DNA of 64,000 bases from Pseudomonas guariconensis (GCF_024127895.1 NZ_JAMYBK010000018.1:1-64000); one strand, 5' to 3'; counted from the first letter of the stretch, positions 24,416 to 33,310 are shown. Made by a program: numbers and translations. Notes: generated by a model from the sequence alone, not told the origin.

Positions 24416-25615
24416 ATGGCCCGACAAACGAAAAAATCCAAGTCCAAGCTGTGGTTTCTCGTCCACAGCTGGCTCGCCCTACCGATCTGGTTCTTCGTCC
24501 TGATCGTCTGTTTCACCGGCATGCTGGCCGTGGTCAGCCAGGAGATCGTCTGGCTGGCGAACCCCGACGTGCGTGCGACCAAGCCCAACGACGATGCCGA
24601 GCGCCTGAGCTTCCAACAGGTGCTCGACGCCATGCACAAGGCCGAGCCGGACATGGTGGTGCGCTCCCTGAGCCAGCCGGATGGTTCGCACTTCGCACTG
24701 ACCGCCAGCGCCACCCTCGCCGACGGCACGTCACGGACGCTCTACGTCAACCCCTATACCGGCGCGATCCAGGGCAAGATGCCGGACTTCAACTTCGAAG
24801 CCTTCACCCGCGCCCTGCACGGCTGGTGGCTGGTGCCGTTCACCAACGGCTACAGTTGGGGCTGGTACCTGGTCTCGCTGCTGGGCCTGCCGATGCTGGC
24901 CTCGCTGGTCACCGGCCTGGTGGTCTACAAGAAGTTCTGGAAAGGCTTCTTCAAGCTGCCGCGGCGTAGCCATGGGCCGCGGATCTTCTGGGGCGACCTG
25001 CACCGCCTGGCCGGTGTCTGGTCGATCTGGTTCATCGCGGTGATCTCCATCACCGGCACCTGGTTCCTGATCCAGGCGATCCTCGCCGACAACCACATCA
25101 CGATCTCCACCGAACCCGTGGTGCCAGTGATCGCCCGCGAGGACGTACCCCGCACCGAGGACGGCAGCCCTGCCCCTCGCATCGACCTGAACGAGGCCCA
25201 GCGCATCGCCACCACGGCGATCCCCGGCCTGGACATCACCTTCATCTCCTTGCCAGGCACCGCCTACAGCCACATCAGCATGGGTGGGCGCGGCTGGTAC
25301 CCGCTGATGTTCCAGACCGCCGAGGTCAACCCCTATACCCGTAACGTCGACAGCCAGTTCCTGCTCTCGGACCGCTCGACCCTGGAGTTCGTCACCGAGT
25401 CCATGCGCCCGCTGCACACCGGCGACTTCGGCGGTTTGCCGATCAAGCTTATCTGGGCGTTCTTCGGCCTGATCCTGACCCTGATGGTGTTCAGCGGCCT
25501 GCTGATCTGGACCAAGCGCACCGCCCAGGCCACCGCCGCCGCCCTCAAGCGCGGCGAGCGCGAGGCCCGGCCACGCAAGGCACATAGCGAAACCACCGTG
25601 GAGATCCAGCCATGA
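24416..25615 (+). CDS. fpvG: FpvG, inner-membrane PepSY reductase of ferripyoverdine
   Basis: 399 residues, inner membrane. In P. aeruginosa FpvG reduces Fe(III)-pyoverdine in the periplasm so iron can be released. PepSY_TM architecture: TM at about 13-38 with H17 in FLVHSWLALP, periplasmic PepSY region with LYVNPYTGAIQG, ALHGWWLVPFTNG, TM pair at about 140-175, DLHRLAGVWSIWFIAVISI, and a last TM at about 340-365. The histidines near the membrane are candidate haem or metal ligands. First gene of fpvGHJKCDEF. fpvH starts at 25612, overlapping by 4 nt. Confidence 0.9.
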   Translation: MARQTKKSKSKLWFLVHSWLALPIWFFVLIVCFTGMLAVVSQEIVWLANPDVRATKPNDDAERLSFQQVLDAMHKAEPDMVVRSLSQPDGSHFALTASATLADGTSRTLYVNPYTGAIQGKMPDFNFEAFTRALHGWWLVPFTNGYSWGWYLVSLLGLPMLASLVTGLVVYKKFWKGFFKLPRRSHGPRIFWGDLHRLAGVWSIWFIAVISITGTWFLIQAILADNHITISTEPVVPVIAREDVPRTEDGSPAPRIDLNEAQRIATTAIPGLDITFISLPGTAYSHISMGGRGWYPLMFQTAEVNPYTRNVDSQFLLSDRSTLEFVTESMRPLHTGDFGGLPIKLIWAFFGLILTLMVFSGLLIWTKRTAQATAAALKRGEREARPRKAHSETTVEIQP

Positions 25616-26151
25616 GCCAGGCACAGACCCTGCCCGCCAGCCCCCTGAAGCAGCTCTGGCTGAAGTGGCGCTTCCACCTGAACATCCTGCTGATCCTCAT
25701 TCCCCTGGGCTTCATGCCCAAGTATTTCGCCGACGCCAAGCTGTTTCGCGGCGAGGCAGGGTTGGGCGTGAATCAGGTCAGCGGCATCCAGGTCGGCCCG
25801 TACAGCCTGGACCTGGCCGAGCTACGCGACCAGCCACCACAGCCCAATGGCCCGGCGGGCTATTTCAAGAGCTTCAACGCCGCACTGTGCAAGACCTGCA
25901 TCGACGGCGCCAAGGCCGTCTACCTGCGCATCGGCAAGCCCCGCAGCCTGCGCGCCGCCGGCACGTTGTTCTTCGGCGCGCCATACCGCATGGGTACCTC
26001 GCTGCCGGTCCCGCCGCGCACCCACCCCGACGCCGACATCTGGATCACCATCGAAGGCTGGGACGGCAGCATGCACCAGGCCTCGGTCCCGCTGGCCAAG
26101 GCGTCGCCAGCCACCGTGGCCTGGCTCGAGAAACAAGGAGGCAAGAAATGA
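25612..26151 (+). CDS. fpvH: FpvH, membrane protein of the pyoverdine iron-release complex
   Basis: 179 residues with one TM near the N-terminus (about 21-36, FHLNILLILIPLGF) and a soluble domain facing the periplasm that includes the Cys pair CKTCIDGAK and APYRMGTSLPVPPRTHPD. Position and size match FpvH of P. aeruginosa, which assists FpvG-driven reduction. It overlaps fpvG and fpvJ by 4 nt each (ATGA). Confidence 0.85.
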   Translation: MSQAQTLPASPLKQLWLKWRFHLNILLILIPLGFMPKYFADAKLFRGEAGLGVNQVSGIQVGPYSLDLAELRDQPPQPNGPAGYFKSFNAALCKTCIDGAKAVYLRIGKPRSLRAAGTLFFGAPYRMGTSLPVPPRTHPDADIWITIEGWDGSMHQASVPLAKASPATVAWLEKQGGKK

Positions 26152-26468
26152 AACACCTGATGCGCAGGCTCGCCCTGCCCCTGCTGATGCTGGCCGCCAC
26201 GCCCGCCCTGGCCCACAACCCCATGTGCGAGTGCGAGCCAGTCGACGGCGACCAGATCAAGTGCACCGGCGGCTTCTCCGATGGCAGCGGCGCACCGGGG
26301 GTGACCCTCGACGTGATCGGCTACGACGAACAGGTGCTGGTCGGCGGCAAGCTCGGCGATGACTCGACCCTGACCTTCAAGCGCCCCGACGGCGAGTTCT
26401 ACGTGCTGTTCGATGCTGGGCCCGGCCACGTGGTGGAAGTGGACTACGCCGATATCGGTGAACCATGA
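26148..26468 (+). CDS. fpvJ: FpvJ, small periplasmic protein
   Basis: 106 residues. Signal peptide RLALPLLMLAATPALA then HNPMCECEPVDGDQIKC, a Cys-rich start that could bind metal or a redox partner, and a small beta-rich domain (GAPGVTLDVIGYDEQVLVGG). ATG 26148 overlaps the fpvH stop and ATGA joins it to fpvK. It matches FpvJ, an accessory of the iron-release system, by position, length and the N-terminal Cys pattern. Confidence 0.85.
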   Translation: MKHLMRRLALPLLMLAATPALAHNPMCECEPVDGDQIKCTGGFSDGSGAPGVTLDVIGYDEQVLVGGKLGDDSTLTFKRPDGEFYVLFDAGPGHVVEVDYADIGEP

Positions 26469-27034
26469 GTCGCGCCCAGTTGGTGCGCCCGGCAGGCGCC
26501 GGGCATGAAACCCTGTACGTGCTGTTGGCCGCCGTGCTGATCGTGGTGCTCGCCGCCACGGTGGTGGGGTTGCGGGGCGAGCGCCAGGACGAGCAGGCCG
26601 TGGCCAGCCACCAGCTCGATGTGCGCCGCGACCTCAATGCCGCGGAACAGGGCATCTATACCGACCTGTGGGTCGCCTTCGACGAAATCCAGGCGCTGCG
26701 CGAAGAGCAAAGCCAAGCGCCACAGGTCGAGGCACTGGCCGAGGATGGCCTGCCGCCCTTCGTCGCCGACGCCAGTAGCGCGAGCCGTGGCAACCACCAA
26801 TGGCAGTGGCTCGACGCCGGCGCCTACCTCGGCCGCAGCCAGGATGCCCAGGTGGCCGGCAGCTTCCTGCTGGTCCTGCCGCCTGACGGCGACAGCCACC
26901 CCGATGTCTGGCTACGCCGCGACGGTACCGCCACGCCACCCGCCGACCTGGGCCAGGAGGCCCTGATCGCCGCCGGCTGGCAGCAGGTGGTCAGCCACTA
27001 CGACGCCGGGGTCACCCGCCAACACCGCCACTGA
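26465..27034 (+). CDS. fpvK: FpvK, membrane-anchored accessory protein
   Basis: 189 residues with one TM at about 18-38 (LYVLLAAVLIVVLAATVVGL) and a mainly acidic periplasmic domain (ADASSASRGNHQWQWLDAGA, SFLLVLPPDGDSHPDVWLR). Third accessory of FpvG by position. Start overlaps the fpvJ stop by 4 nt. No enzymatic motif is seen. Confidence 0.82.
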   Translation: MSRAQLVRPAGAGHETLYVLLAAVLIVVLAATVVGLRGERQDEQAVASHQLDVRRDLNAAEQGIYTDLWVAFDEIQALREEQSQAPQVEALAEDGLPPFVADASSASRGNHQWQWLDAGAYLGRSQDAQVAGSFLLVLPPDGDSHPDVWLRRDGTATPPADLGQEALIAAGWQQVVSHYDAGVTRQHRH

Positions 27035-27050
27035 ACCCAAGGACTCCTCC

Positions 27051-27968
27051 ATGTTCCGCTCCGCCCTCGCCCGCCGCGTCCTCGCCCTGCTCCTGGCCTG
27101 CGTCCTGCCGGCCCTGGCCCAGGCCGACAACGGCAAGCCCCTGCGCATCGGCATCACCCTGCACCCTTACTACAGCTACGTGAGCAACATCGTCGGCGAC
27201 AAGGCCGAGGTGGTGCCGCTGATCCCGGCCGGCTTCAACCCCCATGCCTATGAACCGCGCGCCGAGGACATCAAGCGCATCGGCACCCTGGACGTGGTCG
27301 TGCTCAACGGCATCGGCCACGACGACTTCGCCGACCGCATGATCGCCGCCAGCGAGAAGCCCCAGATCAAGACCATCGAGGCCAACGCGAACGTGCCGCT
27401 GCTGGCCGCCACCGGCATCGCCGCCCGTGGCGCCGGTAAGGTGGTCAACCCGCACACCTTCCTGTCGATCAGCGCCACCATCGCCCAGGTCAACAACATC
27501 GCCCGCGAACTGGGCAAGCTCGACCCGGACAACGCCGCCGTCTACCGGCAGAACGCCCGCGCCTACGCCAAACGCCTGCGAGCCCTGCGCGCCGAGGCCC
27601 TGGCCAAGGTCACCGAGGCGCCCAACGCCGACTTTCGCGTGGCCACCATCCACGCCGCCTACGACTACCTGGTGCGCGACTTCGGCCTGGAGGTCACCGC
27701 AGTGGTCGAGCCGGCCCACGGCATCGAGCCGAGCCCGGCGCAGTTGAAGAAGACCATCGACCAGCTCAAGGCCCTGGACGTGAAGGTGATCTTCTCGGAG
27801 ATGGACTTCCCGTCCGCCTACGTGGACACCATCCAGCGCGAGTCCGGCGTGCACATCTATCCGCTGACCCACATTTCCTATGGCGACTACACCAAGGACA
27901 AGTACGAGGTGGAGATGAAGCGCAACCTCGACACCGTGGTCAAGGCCATCCAGGAGAACCGCGCATGA
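27051..27968 (+). CDS. fpvC: FpvC, periplasmic binding protein (cluster A-I, metal type)
   Basis: 305 residues. Signal peptide ends at ALAQA. The fold is that of ZnuA/TroA-type metal-binding proteins: ITLHPYYSYVSNIVGD at the start, NPHAYEPRAEDIK with the first His, VVNPHTFLSISAT with a second, HAAYDYLVRDFGLEV with a third and SEMDFPSAY for the acidic ligand. In P. aeruginosa FpvC takes Fe(II) and FpvF binds pyoverdine, and both feed FpvDE. fpvD overlaps its stop by 4 nt. Confidence 0.9.
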   Translation: MFRSALARRVLALLLACVLPALAQADNGKPLRIGITLHPYYSYVSNIVGDKAEVVPLIPAGFNPHAYEPRAEDIKRIGTLDVVVLNGIGHDDFADRMIAASEKPQIKTIEANANVPLLAATGIAARGAGKVVNPHTFLSISATIAQVNNIARELGKLDPDNAAVYRQNARAYAKRLRALRAEALAKVTEAPNADFRVATIHAAYDYLVRDFGLEVTAVVEPAHGIEPSPAQLKKTIDQLKALDVKVIFSEMDFPSAYVDTIQRESGVHIYPLTHISYGDYTKDKYEVEMKRNLDTVVKAIQENRA

Positions 27969-28711
27969 CCGCGGCCGCCAACCTCGCCACGCCCTGCGGG
28001 CCGCGCATCGAGTTCGCCGGCATCGACCTGACCCTGGGCCGCACGCGCATCCTCGAACAGGTCGCCTTCAGCGTCGCCGCCGGCAGCGTGCACGCCATCG
28101 TCGGCCCCAACGGCGGCGGCAAGAGCTCGCTGATCAAGACCCTGCTCGGGCAGATGCCGCACCAAGGCCAACTGACCCTGCACTGGCCAAGCGAGCAGGA
28201 GGTGATCGGCTACGTGCCCCAGGCCCTGGAGTTCGACCGTGGCCTGCCGATGACCGTGGACGATTTCATGGCCTCCATGTGCCAGCGCCGCCCGGCGTTT
28301 CTCGGCCTGTCCCGGCGCATCCGCCCGGCCATCGACGCCGCCCTGGAGCGGGTCGGCATGCTCGACAAGCGCAAGCGGCGCATGGGCGCCTTGTCCGGTG
28401 GCGAGCGCCAGCGTGTGCTGCTGGCCCAGGGGCTGATCCCCGAGCCGCAACTGCTGGTGCTCGATGAGCCCATGTCGGCCCTCGACGAGGCCGGTATCCA
28501 GGTGTTCGAACAGCTGCTGCACAGCTGGCGCCAGGCCGGCACCACGGTGCTGTGGATCGAGCACGACCTCGAGGCGGTACTGCGCCTGGCCGACCGGGTC
28601 ACGGGCCTGAGCCGCCAGGTGCTGTTCGATGCCCCGCCCGCCCAGGCCCTGACCCCGGAGCGCCTGCTCGGGCTGTTCTCCGTCCACCCTCGCAGCGAGA
28701 ACCTTGCCTGA
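27965..28711 (+). CDS. fpvD: FpvD, ABC transporter ATPase
   Basis: 248 residues, cytoplasmic ATPase of the iron importer. Walker A GPNGGGKS at residues 47-54, signature LSGGERQRVLLAQ, Walker B LLVLDEPMSALDE, switch His in LWIEHDLEAV. ATG overlaps fpvC, and its TGATG stop overlaps the fpvE start by one nt. Confidence 0.93.
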   Translation: MTAAANLATPCGPRIEFAGIDLTLGRTRILEQVAFSVAAGSVHAIVGPNGGGKSSLIKTLLGQMPHQGQLTLHWPSEQEVIGYVPQALEFDRGLPMTVDDFMASMCQRRPAFLGLSRRIRPAIDAALERVGMLDKRKRRMGALSGGERQRVLLAQGLIPEPQLLVLDEPMSALDEAGIQVFEQLLHSWRQAGTTVLWIEHDLEAVLRLADRVTGLSRQVLFDAPPAQALTPERLLGLFSVHPRSENLA

Positions 28712-29610
28712 TGAGCTATGAAGCTTTCCGCCAGCTGGTCCAGGACTGGGCCACGGCTGGCTACCTGCCCGAGGCCCTGGCCTATGGTTTCGTGGTCAAC
28801 GCACTGCTCGCCGGCCTGATGATCGGCCCGGTACTCGGCGGCCTGGGCACCCTGGTGGTGGTCAAGCGCTTCGCCTTTTTCTCCGAGGCGGTCGGCCACG
28901 CCGCGCTCACCGGCGTGGCCATCGGCATCCTGCTCGGCGAGCCGTACACCGGCCCCTATGGCAGCCTGTTCGGCTACTGCCTGCTGTTCGGCATCCTGCT
29001 CAACTTCCTGCGCAACCGCACGGGGCTGTCGCCGGATACGCTGATCGGCGTGTTCCTCTCGGTCTCCCTGGCCCTGGGGGCGAGCCTGTTGTTGATGCTG
29101 GCCGGCAAGATCAACGTGCATATCCTGGAGAACGTGCTGTTCGGTTCGGTGCTGACTGTCAGCGCCCAGGACCTGGTGGTGCTGGGCATCGTCGCACTTC
29201 TGGTGCTGGCCCTGGCCGTGCCGCTGTACAACCGCATCATGCTGGCCAGCTTCAACCCGCAACTGGCTGCGGTGCGCGGGGTGGCGGTGAAGACGCTGGA
29301 CTACCTGTTCGTGGTGCTGGTGACCCTGGTCACCGTGGCCTCGGTGAAGGTGATCGGCGCGATCCTGGTCGGCGCCCTGCTGGTGATCCCGGCCGCTGCC
29401 GCACGCCTGGTCAGCCAGTCGCTCAAGGGGTTCTTCTTCGCCTCGGTGGTCATCGCCACCCTGAGCACCCTGCTCGGCATCCTCCTGCCGATCGTCTTCG
29501 ACCTGCCCGTGCCATCGGGCGCCGCGATCATCCTGGTCGCCGGCGCATGCTTCGCCCTCGCCGCCCTGGCCCGCGCCCTCGTTCCACGCCTGCAAGGAAA
29601 CCCGGCATGA
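28711..29610 (+). CDS. fpvE: FpvE, ABC transporter permease (zinc/manganese/iron type)
   Basis: 299 residues, inner membrane, about 8-9 hydrophobic segments. Family signature FSEAVGHAALTGVAIGI in the cytoplasmic loop, then KVIGAILVGALLVIPAAAARL. It pairs with FpvD to move iron, released in the periplasm, into the cytoplasm. Overlaps fpvD by one and fpvF by four nt. Confidence 0.9.
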   Translation: MSYEAFRQLVQDWATAGYLPEALAYGFVVNALLAGLMIGPVLGGLGTLVVVKRFAFFSEAVGHAALTGVAIGILLGEPYTGPYGSLFGYCLLFGILLNFLRNRTGLSPDTLIGVFLSVSLALGASLLLMLAGKINVHILENVLFGSVLTVSAQDLVVLGIVALLVLALAVPLYNRIMLASFNPQLAAVRGVAVKTLDYLFVVLVTLVTVASVKVIGAILVGALLVIPAAAARLVSQSLKGFFFASVVIATLSTLLGILLPIVFDLPVPSGAAIILVAGACFALAALARALVPRLQGNPA

Positions 29611-30515
29611 CCCTGAGCCTCAAGCACCTGACCCTGGCCCTCGCCCTGGCCGGCCTGCCCTCCCTCGCCCTGGCGGCACAACCGACCGCGCGCACCGGAC
29701 AGGTCGCGGCCACGCAAGTGCTGACCACCCTGCCGGTGACCCACAGCCTGGCGGTCGCCCTGCTCGACGGCACCACCGTGCAGCTCAAGCGCGCCGCCCC
29801 GGCCAACCTGCCGGCCAGCCGCCAACCGTCGTACTTCAGCGGCCGCGGTGGCGCCAGCCTGCAGAAGGCGGCGCAGCAGGCCGACGCAGTGATCGGCCTG
29901 CGCTCGATCTGGCGCGACGACCCGCTCTACCCCATGGCCCGGCGCAGCAACATCCGCATCGTCGAGATCGACGCTGCGCGCCCGGTGGACGGTGCCCTGC
30001 CGGGTATCGCGCTCAAGGGCGACGACGCCTTCGCGGCCTACCCCTGGCTCAACCCGACCAACCTGGGGCGCATGGCCGATGTGCTGGCCAACGATCTCGA
30101 GCGCCTGTCGCCGGCCGACAAGGCGAAGATCCAGACCAACCTCGCCGGCCTCAAGCGCCAGTTGCTGGAGCTGGCCGCCAGCAGCCAGACACGCCTGGCC
30201 GAGGCCGACAACCTCAGCGTGGTGAGCTTGTCCAAACGCTTGGGCTACCTGGCCAGCGGCCTCAACCTGGACATGGTGGAGCAGCCGCTGCCGGCCGAAG
30301 ACAAATGGGACGAGGCGGCGCTCAAGGCCCTGGGCGACAACCTCGCGGCCCAGGACGTGGCCCTGGTGCTGCATCACCGCCAGCCGGACCCAGCGGTGGC
30401 CAAGGTGATCGAGGCCGCCGGCGCCAGGCTGCTGGTCGTGGACAGTGACCCGGCGGATGCCGTGGCCGGGCTCAAGGCCAGTGTCGACCAGGTGGTCGGA
30501 GCGTTGACCCTCTGA
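29607..30515 (+). CDS. fpvF: FpvF, periplasmic binding protein
   Basis: 302 residues. Signal peptide LTLALALAGLPSLALA. It is a second substrate-binding-protein-like domain of the A-I cluster (TTVQLKRAAPANLPA, ADAVIGLRSIWRDDPL, KPAVLHHRQPD-like C-terminal region), with the usual His ligands partly absent, which agrees with a role in binding pyoverdine rather than free metal in P. aeruginosa. Last gene of the operon; a hairpin follows at 30561. Confidence 0.87.
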   Translation: MTLSLKHLTLALALAGLPSLALAAQPTARTGQVAATQVLTTLPVTHSLAVALLDGTTVQLKRAAPANLPASRQPSYFSGRGGASLQKAAQQADAVIGLRSIWRDDPLYPMARRSNIRIVEIDAARPVDGALPGIALKGDDAFAAYPWLNPTNLGRMADVLANDLERLSPADKAKIQTNLAGLKRQLLELAASSQTRLAEADNLSVVSLSKRLGYLASGLNLDMVEQPLPAEDKWDEAALKALGDNLAAQDVALVLHHRQPDPAVAKVIEAAGARLLVVDSDPADAVAGLKASVDQVVGALTL

Positions 30516-30560
30516 TTGCCTGGGGCCTTGTTGCAGGCGGGCTTTCATCGAGGGCCATCT

Positions 30561-30579
30561 GGGGCTGCTGCGCAGCCCC
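30561..30579. terminator. Palindrome GGGGCTGC-TGC-GCAGCCCC between convergent genes
   Basis: Perfect stem between the fpvF stop and the stop of the DUF1615 gene (30584, minus). It could end both transcripts. Confidence 0.65.
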
Positions 30580-30583
30580 ATGA

Positions 30584-31675
30584 TCACCGCTGCATGCACC
30601 GCCGATAACGCTCGTCCACCCTCCCCGCGAACCACGCCGTGGTCAGCTTGCGGGTGATCTTCGGGCTCTTGAGCTCGATGCCCGGTAGCACCGCCCGAGG
30701 CATGGGCTTGCCCGCTGCCGCATCGGCCAGGGCGAACACCCTGCGGTACAGGGCCGTTTCCTCGAACGCCAGGCGCTCGCCCTCCTCCAACTGGCTGCGG
30801 ATCTGCGGGTTGCGCAGCCCAAGCTTCACCCCCAGCTTGCGCGCCGCCTGCTCGGTATGGCCGGGCATGATCGCACCCGGGGCGACCAGGTCGCCGTCGA
30901 GCGCCAGCGTCTGGCCCGTCACCCGGCTCAGCGCCGCCTGGAACGCTGCGTTGCGGCTGGCGTACCACCCGGCATTGAAATCTGCGAAGCGGTACAGCTG
31001 GCGCTCGTAGTGGCTGGGGTAGCCCAGCAGGTGGGCGATACCGAAGTACAGGCCGCCACGCCGGGTGAAGACCTCCTGGCGAATGGAGCCCTCGTAGGCA
31101 TAGGGATAGCCCTCGGCATGGCGCTCGGCAAAATCGATACTGACCTGCATCGGCCCACCGGTGCGCACAGGGTTGAGGCCACCGAGCAGGGTACGGCCGA
31201 GCGGCAGGCCGGCGATGAAGTCGTCGAACAGGCCGCTCAACTGCCGCTCGCTGCGCACCGAGAGCAGCCGCTGCTGGTAGGTCTGGCCATTGCTCGAGGG
31301 TGTCTGCAAGGCAGCCTCCACCAGCATGCCTGGCACATGCAGGCGCGCGGCGCGCCGGTCGATCTCCTCCCGCGCGATGCGCCCCAGGTTGGGGACCTGG
31401 GGGTCGGCATTGAACGTCGACTCCTGCTCGGTCACCGCCAGCACCGCGCACAGGTTGCTCTTGCTCGGCGCCAGGCGCTGGGCACTGAACGCTGTCTGGA
31501 TATCCCGCGCCCAACCGTCGCGATCGCGCACTGACGCGGGCAGCAGGCGCTTGACCTGGGCCTGCACCTTGGCCGGGTCGGCCACCGGCTCGCCACGGGG
31601 CGTGGCACACCCCTGCAGCAACGCCAGGATCGCCGCCCCCAGCAGTACCTGGCGCCAGACGGTGGTTTCGCTCAA
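30584..31675 (-). CDS. DUF1615 lipoprotein, TTG start
   Basis: 363 residues. A signal sequence ends in the lipobox ALLQGC, so a lipoprotein is expected. The body matches the DUF1615 family (VTEQESTFNADPQVPNLG, EGSIRQEVFTRRGGLYFGIA, FADFNAGWYASRNAAFQ), a predicted transglycosylase-like fold with a possible catalytic Glu in TEQEST. TTG 31675 overlaps the upstream stop (TTGA) and is the only start that keeps the signal peptide. Function unproven; envelope-related by localisation. Confidence 0.8.
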   Translation of the reverse strand: MSETTVWRQVLLGAAILALLQGCATPRGEPVADPAKVQAQVKRLLPASVRDRDGWARDIQTAFSAQRLAPSKSNLCAVLAVTEQESTFNADPQVPNLGRIAREEIDRRAARLHVPGMLVEAALQTPSSNGQTYQQRLLSVRSERQLSGLFDDFIAGLPLGRTLLGGLNPVRTGGPMQVSIDFAERHAEGYPYAYEGSIRQEVFTRRGGLYFGIAHLLGYPSHYERQLYRFADFNAGWYASRNAAFQAALSRVTGQTLALDGDLVAPGAIMPGHTEQAARKLGVKLGLRNPQIRSQLEEGERLAFEETALYRRVFALADAAAGKPMPRAVLPGIELKSPKITRKLTTAWFAGRVDERYRRCMQR

Positions 31676-32223
31676 GGCTGCTCGCCCACCAGGTAGGTCT
31701 TGCTGATATGGCGGAACAGCGGGTGGTTGGCACTGCCCATCAGCTCGAACAGCACCATCTCGCGGGTGACCAGTTGCGCCCCGGCATCGCGCATGCGCGC
31801 CAGGCCCGCCGCCTTGCTGGCCGGCGTGCGGCTGTCGCAGGCGTCCTCGACCACGAACACCTGCTTGCCCTGGGCCAACAGGCCGAGCACCGTCTGCAGC
31901 ACGCAGACGTGGGTCTCCATGCCGCAGACGATGACCTGCTCGCGCGCCATCAGGCTGGCGGGCAGGCACTCGGCGGCCACGCAGGAGAAATACAGCTTTT
32001 CCACCACCTCGGCCGCCGGCGAGGCTGCCTTGAGCTCTGCCAGGGTCGGGCCCAGACCCTTGGGGTACTGCTCGGAAATCACCGTCGGCAGCGCGAGGTC
32101 CGCTGTCGCGGCCAGCAACCAGCGGGCCCGCGCCCGGGTACCCTGCGGGTCGCTCATGGCACCGATGAGTTTTTCCTGGATGTCGACGACCAGCAGCGTG
32201 GCGTTGTGAGGATCGATCAGCAT
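31672..32223 (-). CDS. Isochorismatase-family cysteine hydrolase
   Basis: 183 residues, cysteine hydrolase fold of the YcaC/nicotinamidase type. Catalytic Asp in LLVVDIQEKLI, and Cys in the signature VCGMETHVCVLQTV. AAGG lies 9 nt before ATG 32223. It is preceded by pvdG and translationally coupled to the DUF1615 gene. Classical isochorismatases serve catechol siderophores, and P. putida makes none, so a role in pyoverdine production is not implied. Confidence 0.85.
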   Translation of the reverse strand: MLIDPHNATLLVVDIQEKLIGAMSDPQGTRARARWLLAATADLALPTVISEQYPKGLGPTLAELKAASPAAEVVEKLYFSCVAAECLPASLMAREQVIVCGMETHVCVLQTVLGLLAQGKQVFVVEDACDSRTPASKAAGLARMRDAGAQLVTREMVLFELMGSANHPLFRHISKTYLVGEQP

Positions 32224-32250
32224 TGTCTGCCCTTTTGCCTGGGAATAGGA

Positions 32251-32269
32251 GTGGCCCGCGATGGGCCAC
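32251..32269 (-). terminator. Hairpin between pvdG and the isochorismatase-like gene
   Basis: GTGGCCC, loop GCGAT, GGGCCAC: perfect 7-bp stem in the 77-nt gap downstream of pvdG. No T-run, so it may attenuate rather than stop transcription. Confidence 0.45.
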
Positions 32270-32300
32270 AACGATCCACCAAGGGTGGGGGCGACGTCAA

Positions 32301-33020
32301 TCAGGCGGACAGGCGCAGCGGCTCGAGGGACTCGGCCAGCCTGCCGAGCACGCGGTCTTCGTGCTCATGAATGAAGAAATGTCCACCGGGAAACAGCGCC
32401 AGGGAGAAGTCGCCCACGGTTTCCCTGCGCCAGGCCAGCAACTGCTCCTCGCTGGCCCGGTCGTCCTCGCCGCCCAGGACATGCACGGGACACTGCAGCG
32501 GCGAGCGCTGACGATAGGCGTAACGGCCACACAGCAGGAAGTCGGCGCGCAGGATCGGTAGGGTCAGGCTCATCAGCTCCTGGTTGGCCAGCACCTCCTC
32601 GGGCGTCCCCTGCAACTCGCGCAGCTCGGCGAGCAGTTCGTCGTCGCACTTGGGGTCGCGCCAGTGCTTGCCGTCGTAGTCCTCGCGACGGGTCGGCGCG
32701 GCGGTACCGCAAGCGAACAGCGCCAGCGGCGCCGGGCAGCCCAGGGCCTGCAGCTCATGGGCCAGCTCGAACGCCAGCAGTGCGCCGAGGCTATGGCCGA
32801 GCAGCGCATAGGGGGCACTGGCAGCGAGGCGCTGTTCGCTGGCCAACTGGCGTGCCAGGGCCTGCATGTCGGTCTGCAGGGGTTCACCCAGGCGTGCACC
32901 GCGCCCGGGCAGCTCCACCGGGCGTACCTGCAGCCAGGCCGGTAGCTTGCGGCGCCAGCGGCTGTAGACCATGGCGCTGGCGCCGGAATAAGGCAGGCAC
33001 AACAGGTTCACTGCGCTCAC
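32301..33020 (-). CDS. pvdG: Type II thioesterase of pyoverdine synthesis
   Basis: 239 residues, alpha/beta hydrolase that removes wrong or stalled acyl groups from the NRPS carrier proteins. Start LLCLPYSGASAMVYSRW, oxyanion and substrate blocks VELPGRG, nucleophile elbow GHSLGALLAFE, Asp in LGGEDDRAS, and His in FPGGHFFIHEHED. It follows the MbtH-like gene by 9 nt; the two are expected to be one iron-regulated unit. Confidence 0.9.
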   Translation of the reverse strand: MSAVNLLCLPYSGASAMVYSRWRRKLPAWLQVRPVELPGRGARLGEPLQTDMQALARQLASEQRLAASAPYALLGHSLGALLAFELAHELQALGCPAPLALFACGTAAPTRREDYDGKHWRDPKCDDELLAELRELQGTPEEVLANQELMSLTLPILRADFLLCGRYAYRQRSPLQCPVHVLGGEDDRASEEQLLAWRRETVGDFSLALFPGGHFFIHEHEDRVLGRLAESLEPLRLSA

Positions 33021-33029
33021 CGGCCCGCC

Positions 33030-33251
33030 TCACTGCGCCTGGGCTTCGGCCATCTTCTGGCGCAGGCTCAGGGGACGCATGTCGGTCCACACCTCGTCGA
33101 TGTACGCCAGGCACTCCTTCTTCAGGCCGCTCTTGCCCACGGCGCGCCAACCGTTGGGAATCGCCTTGTAGTCAGGCCAGATGGAATATTGCTCTTCGTG
33201 GTTGACCACTACCTGGAATACGATGTCGTCGCGGTCGAAAACGGAAGTCAT
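33030..33251 (-). CDS. MbtH-like NRPS chaperone
   Basis: 73 residues with all hallmarks of the MbtH family: NHEEQYSIWPDYKAIP NGW and WTDMRPLSLR. Such proteins bind NRPS adenylation domains and raise their activity. The start is ATG 33251 with AGGAG 7 nt upstream; a longer in-frame extension upstream is not coding. It is adjacent to pvdG and probably serves the pyoverdine NRPSs, which are outside the window. Confidence 0.93.
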   Translation of the reverse strand: MTSVFDRDDIVFQVVVNHEEQYSIWPDYKAIPNGWRAVGKSGLKKECLAYIDEVWTDMRPLSLRQKMAEAQAQ

Positions 33252-33310
33252 TGCCTGTCTCCTTGAATGATGAAGGCCGATGCGCGGCGCGCAGGTCGGC
33301 TTCCAAGGAA

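Noticed and set aside
28210..31733. Two long frames (28210-29595 and 29301-31733) opposite or across fpvD, fpvE, fpvF and DUF1615
   Set aside because: They are shadows of the fpv genes; the true products have signal peptides and ABC-transporter motifs.
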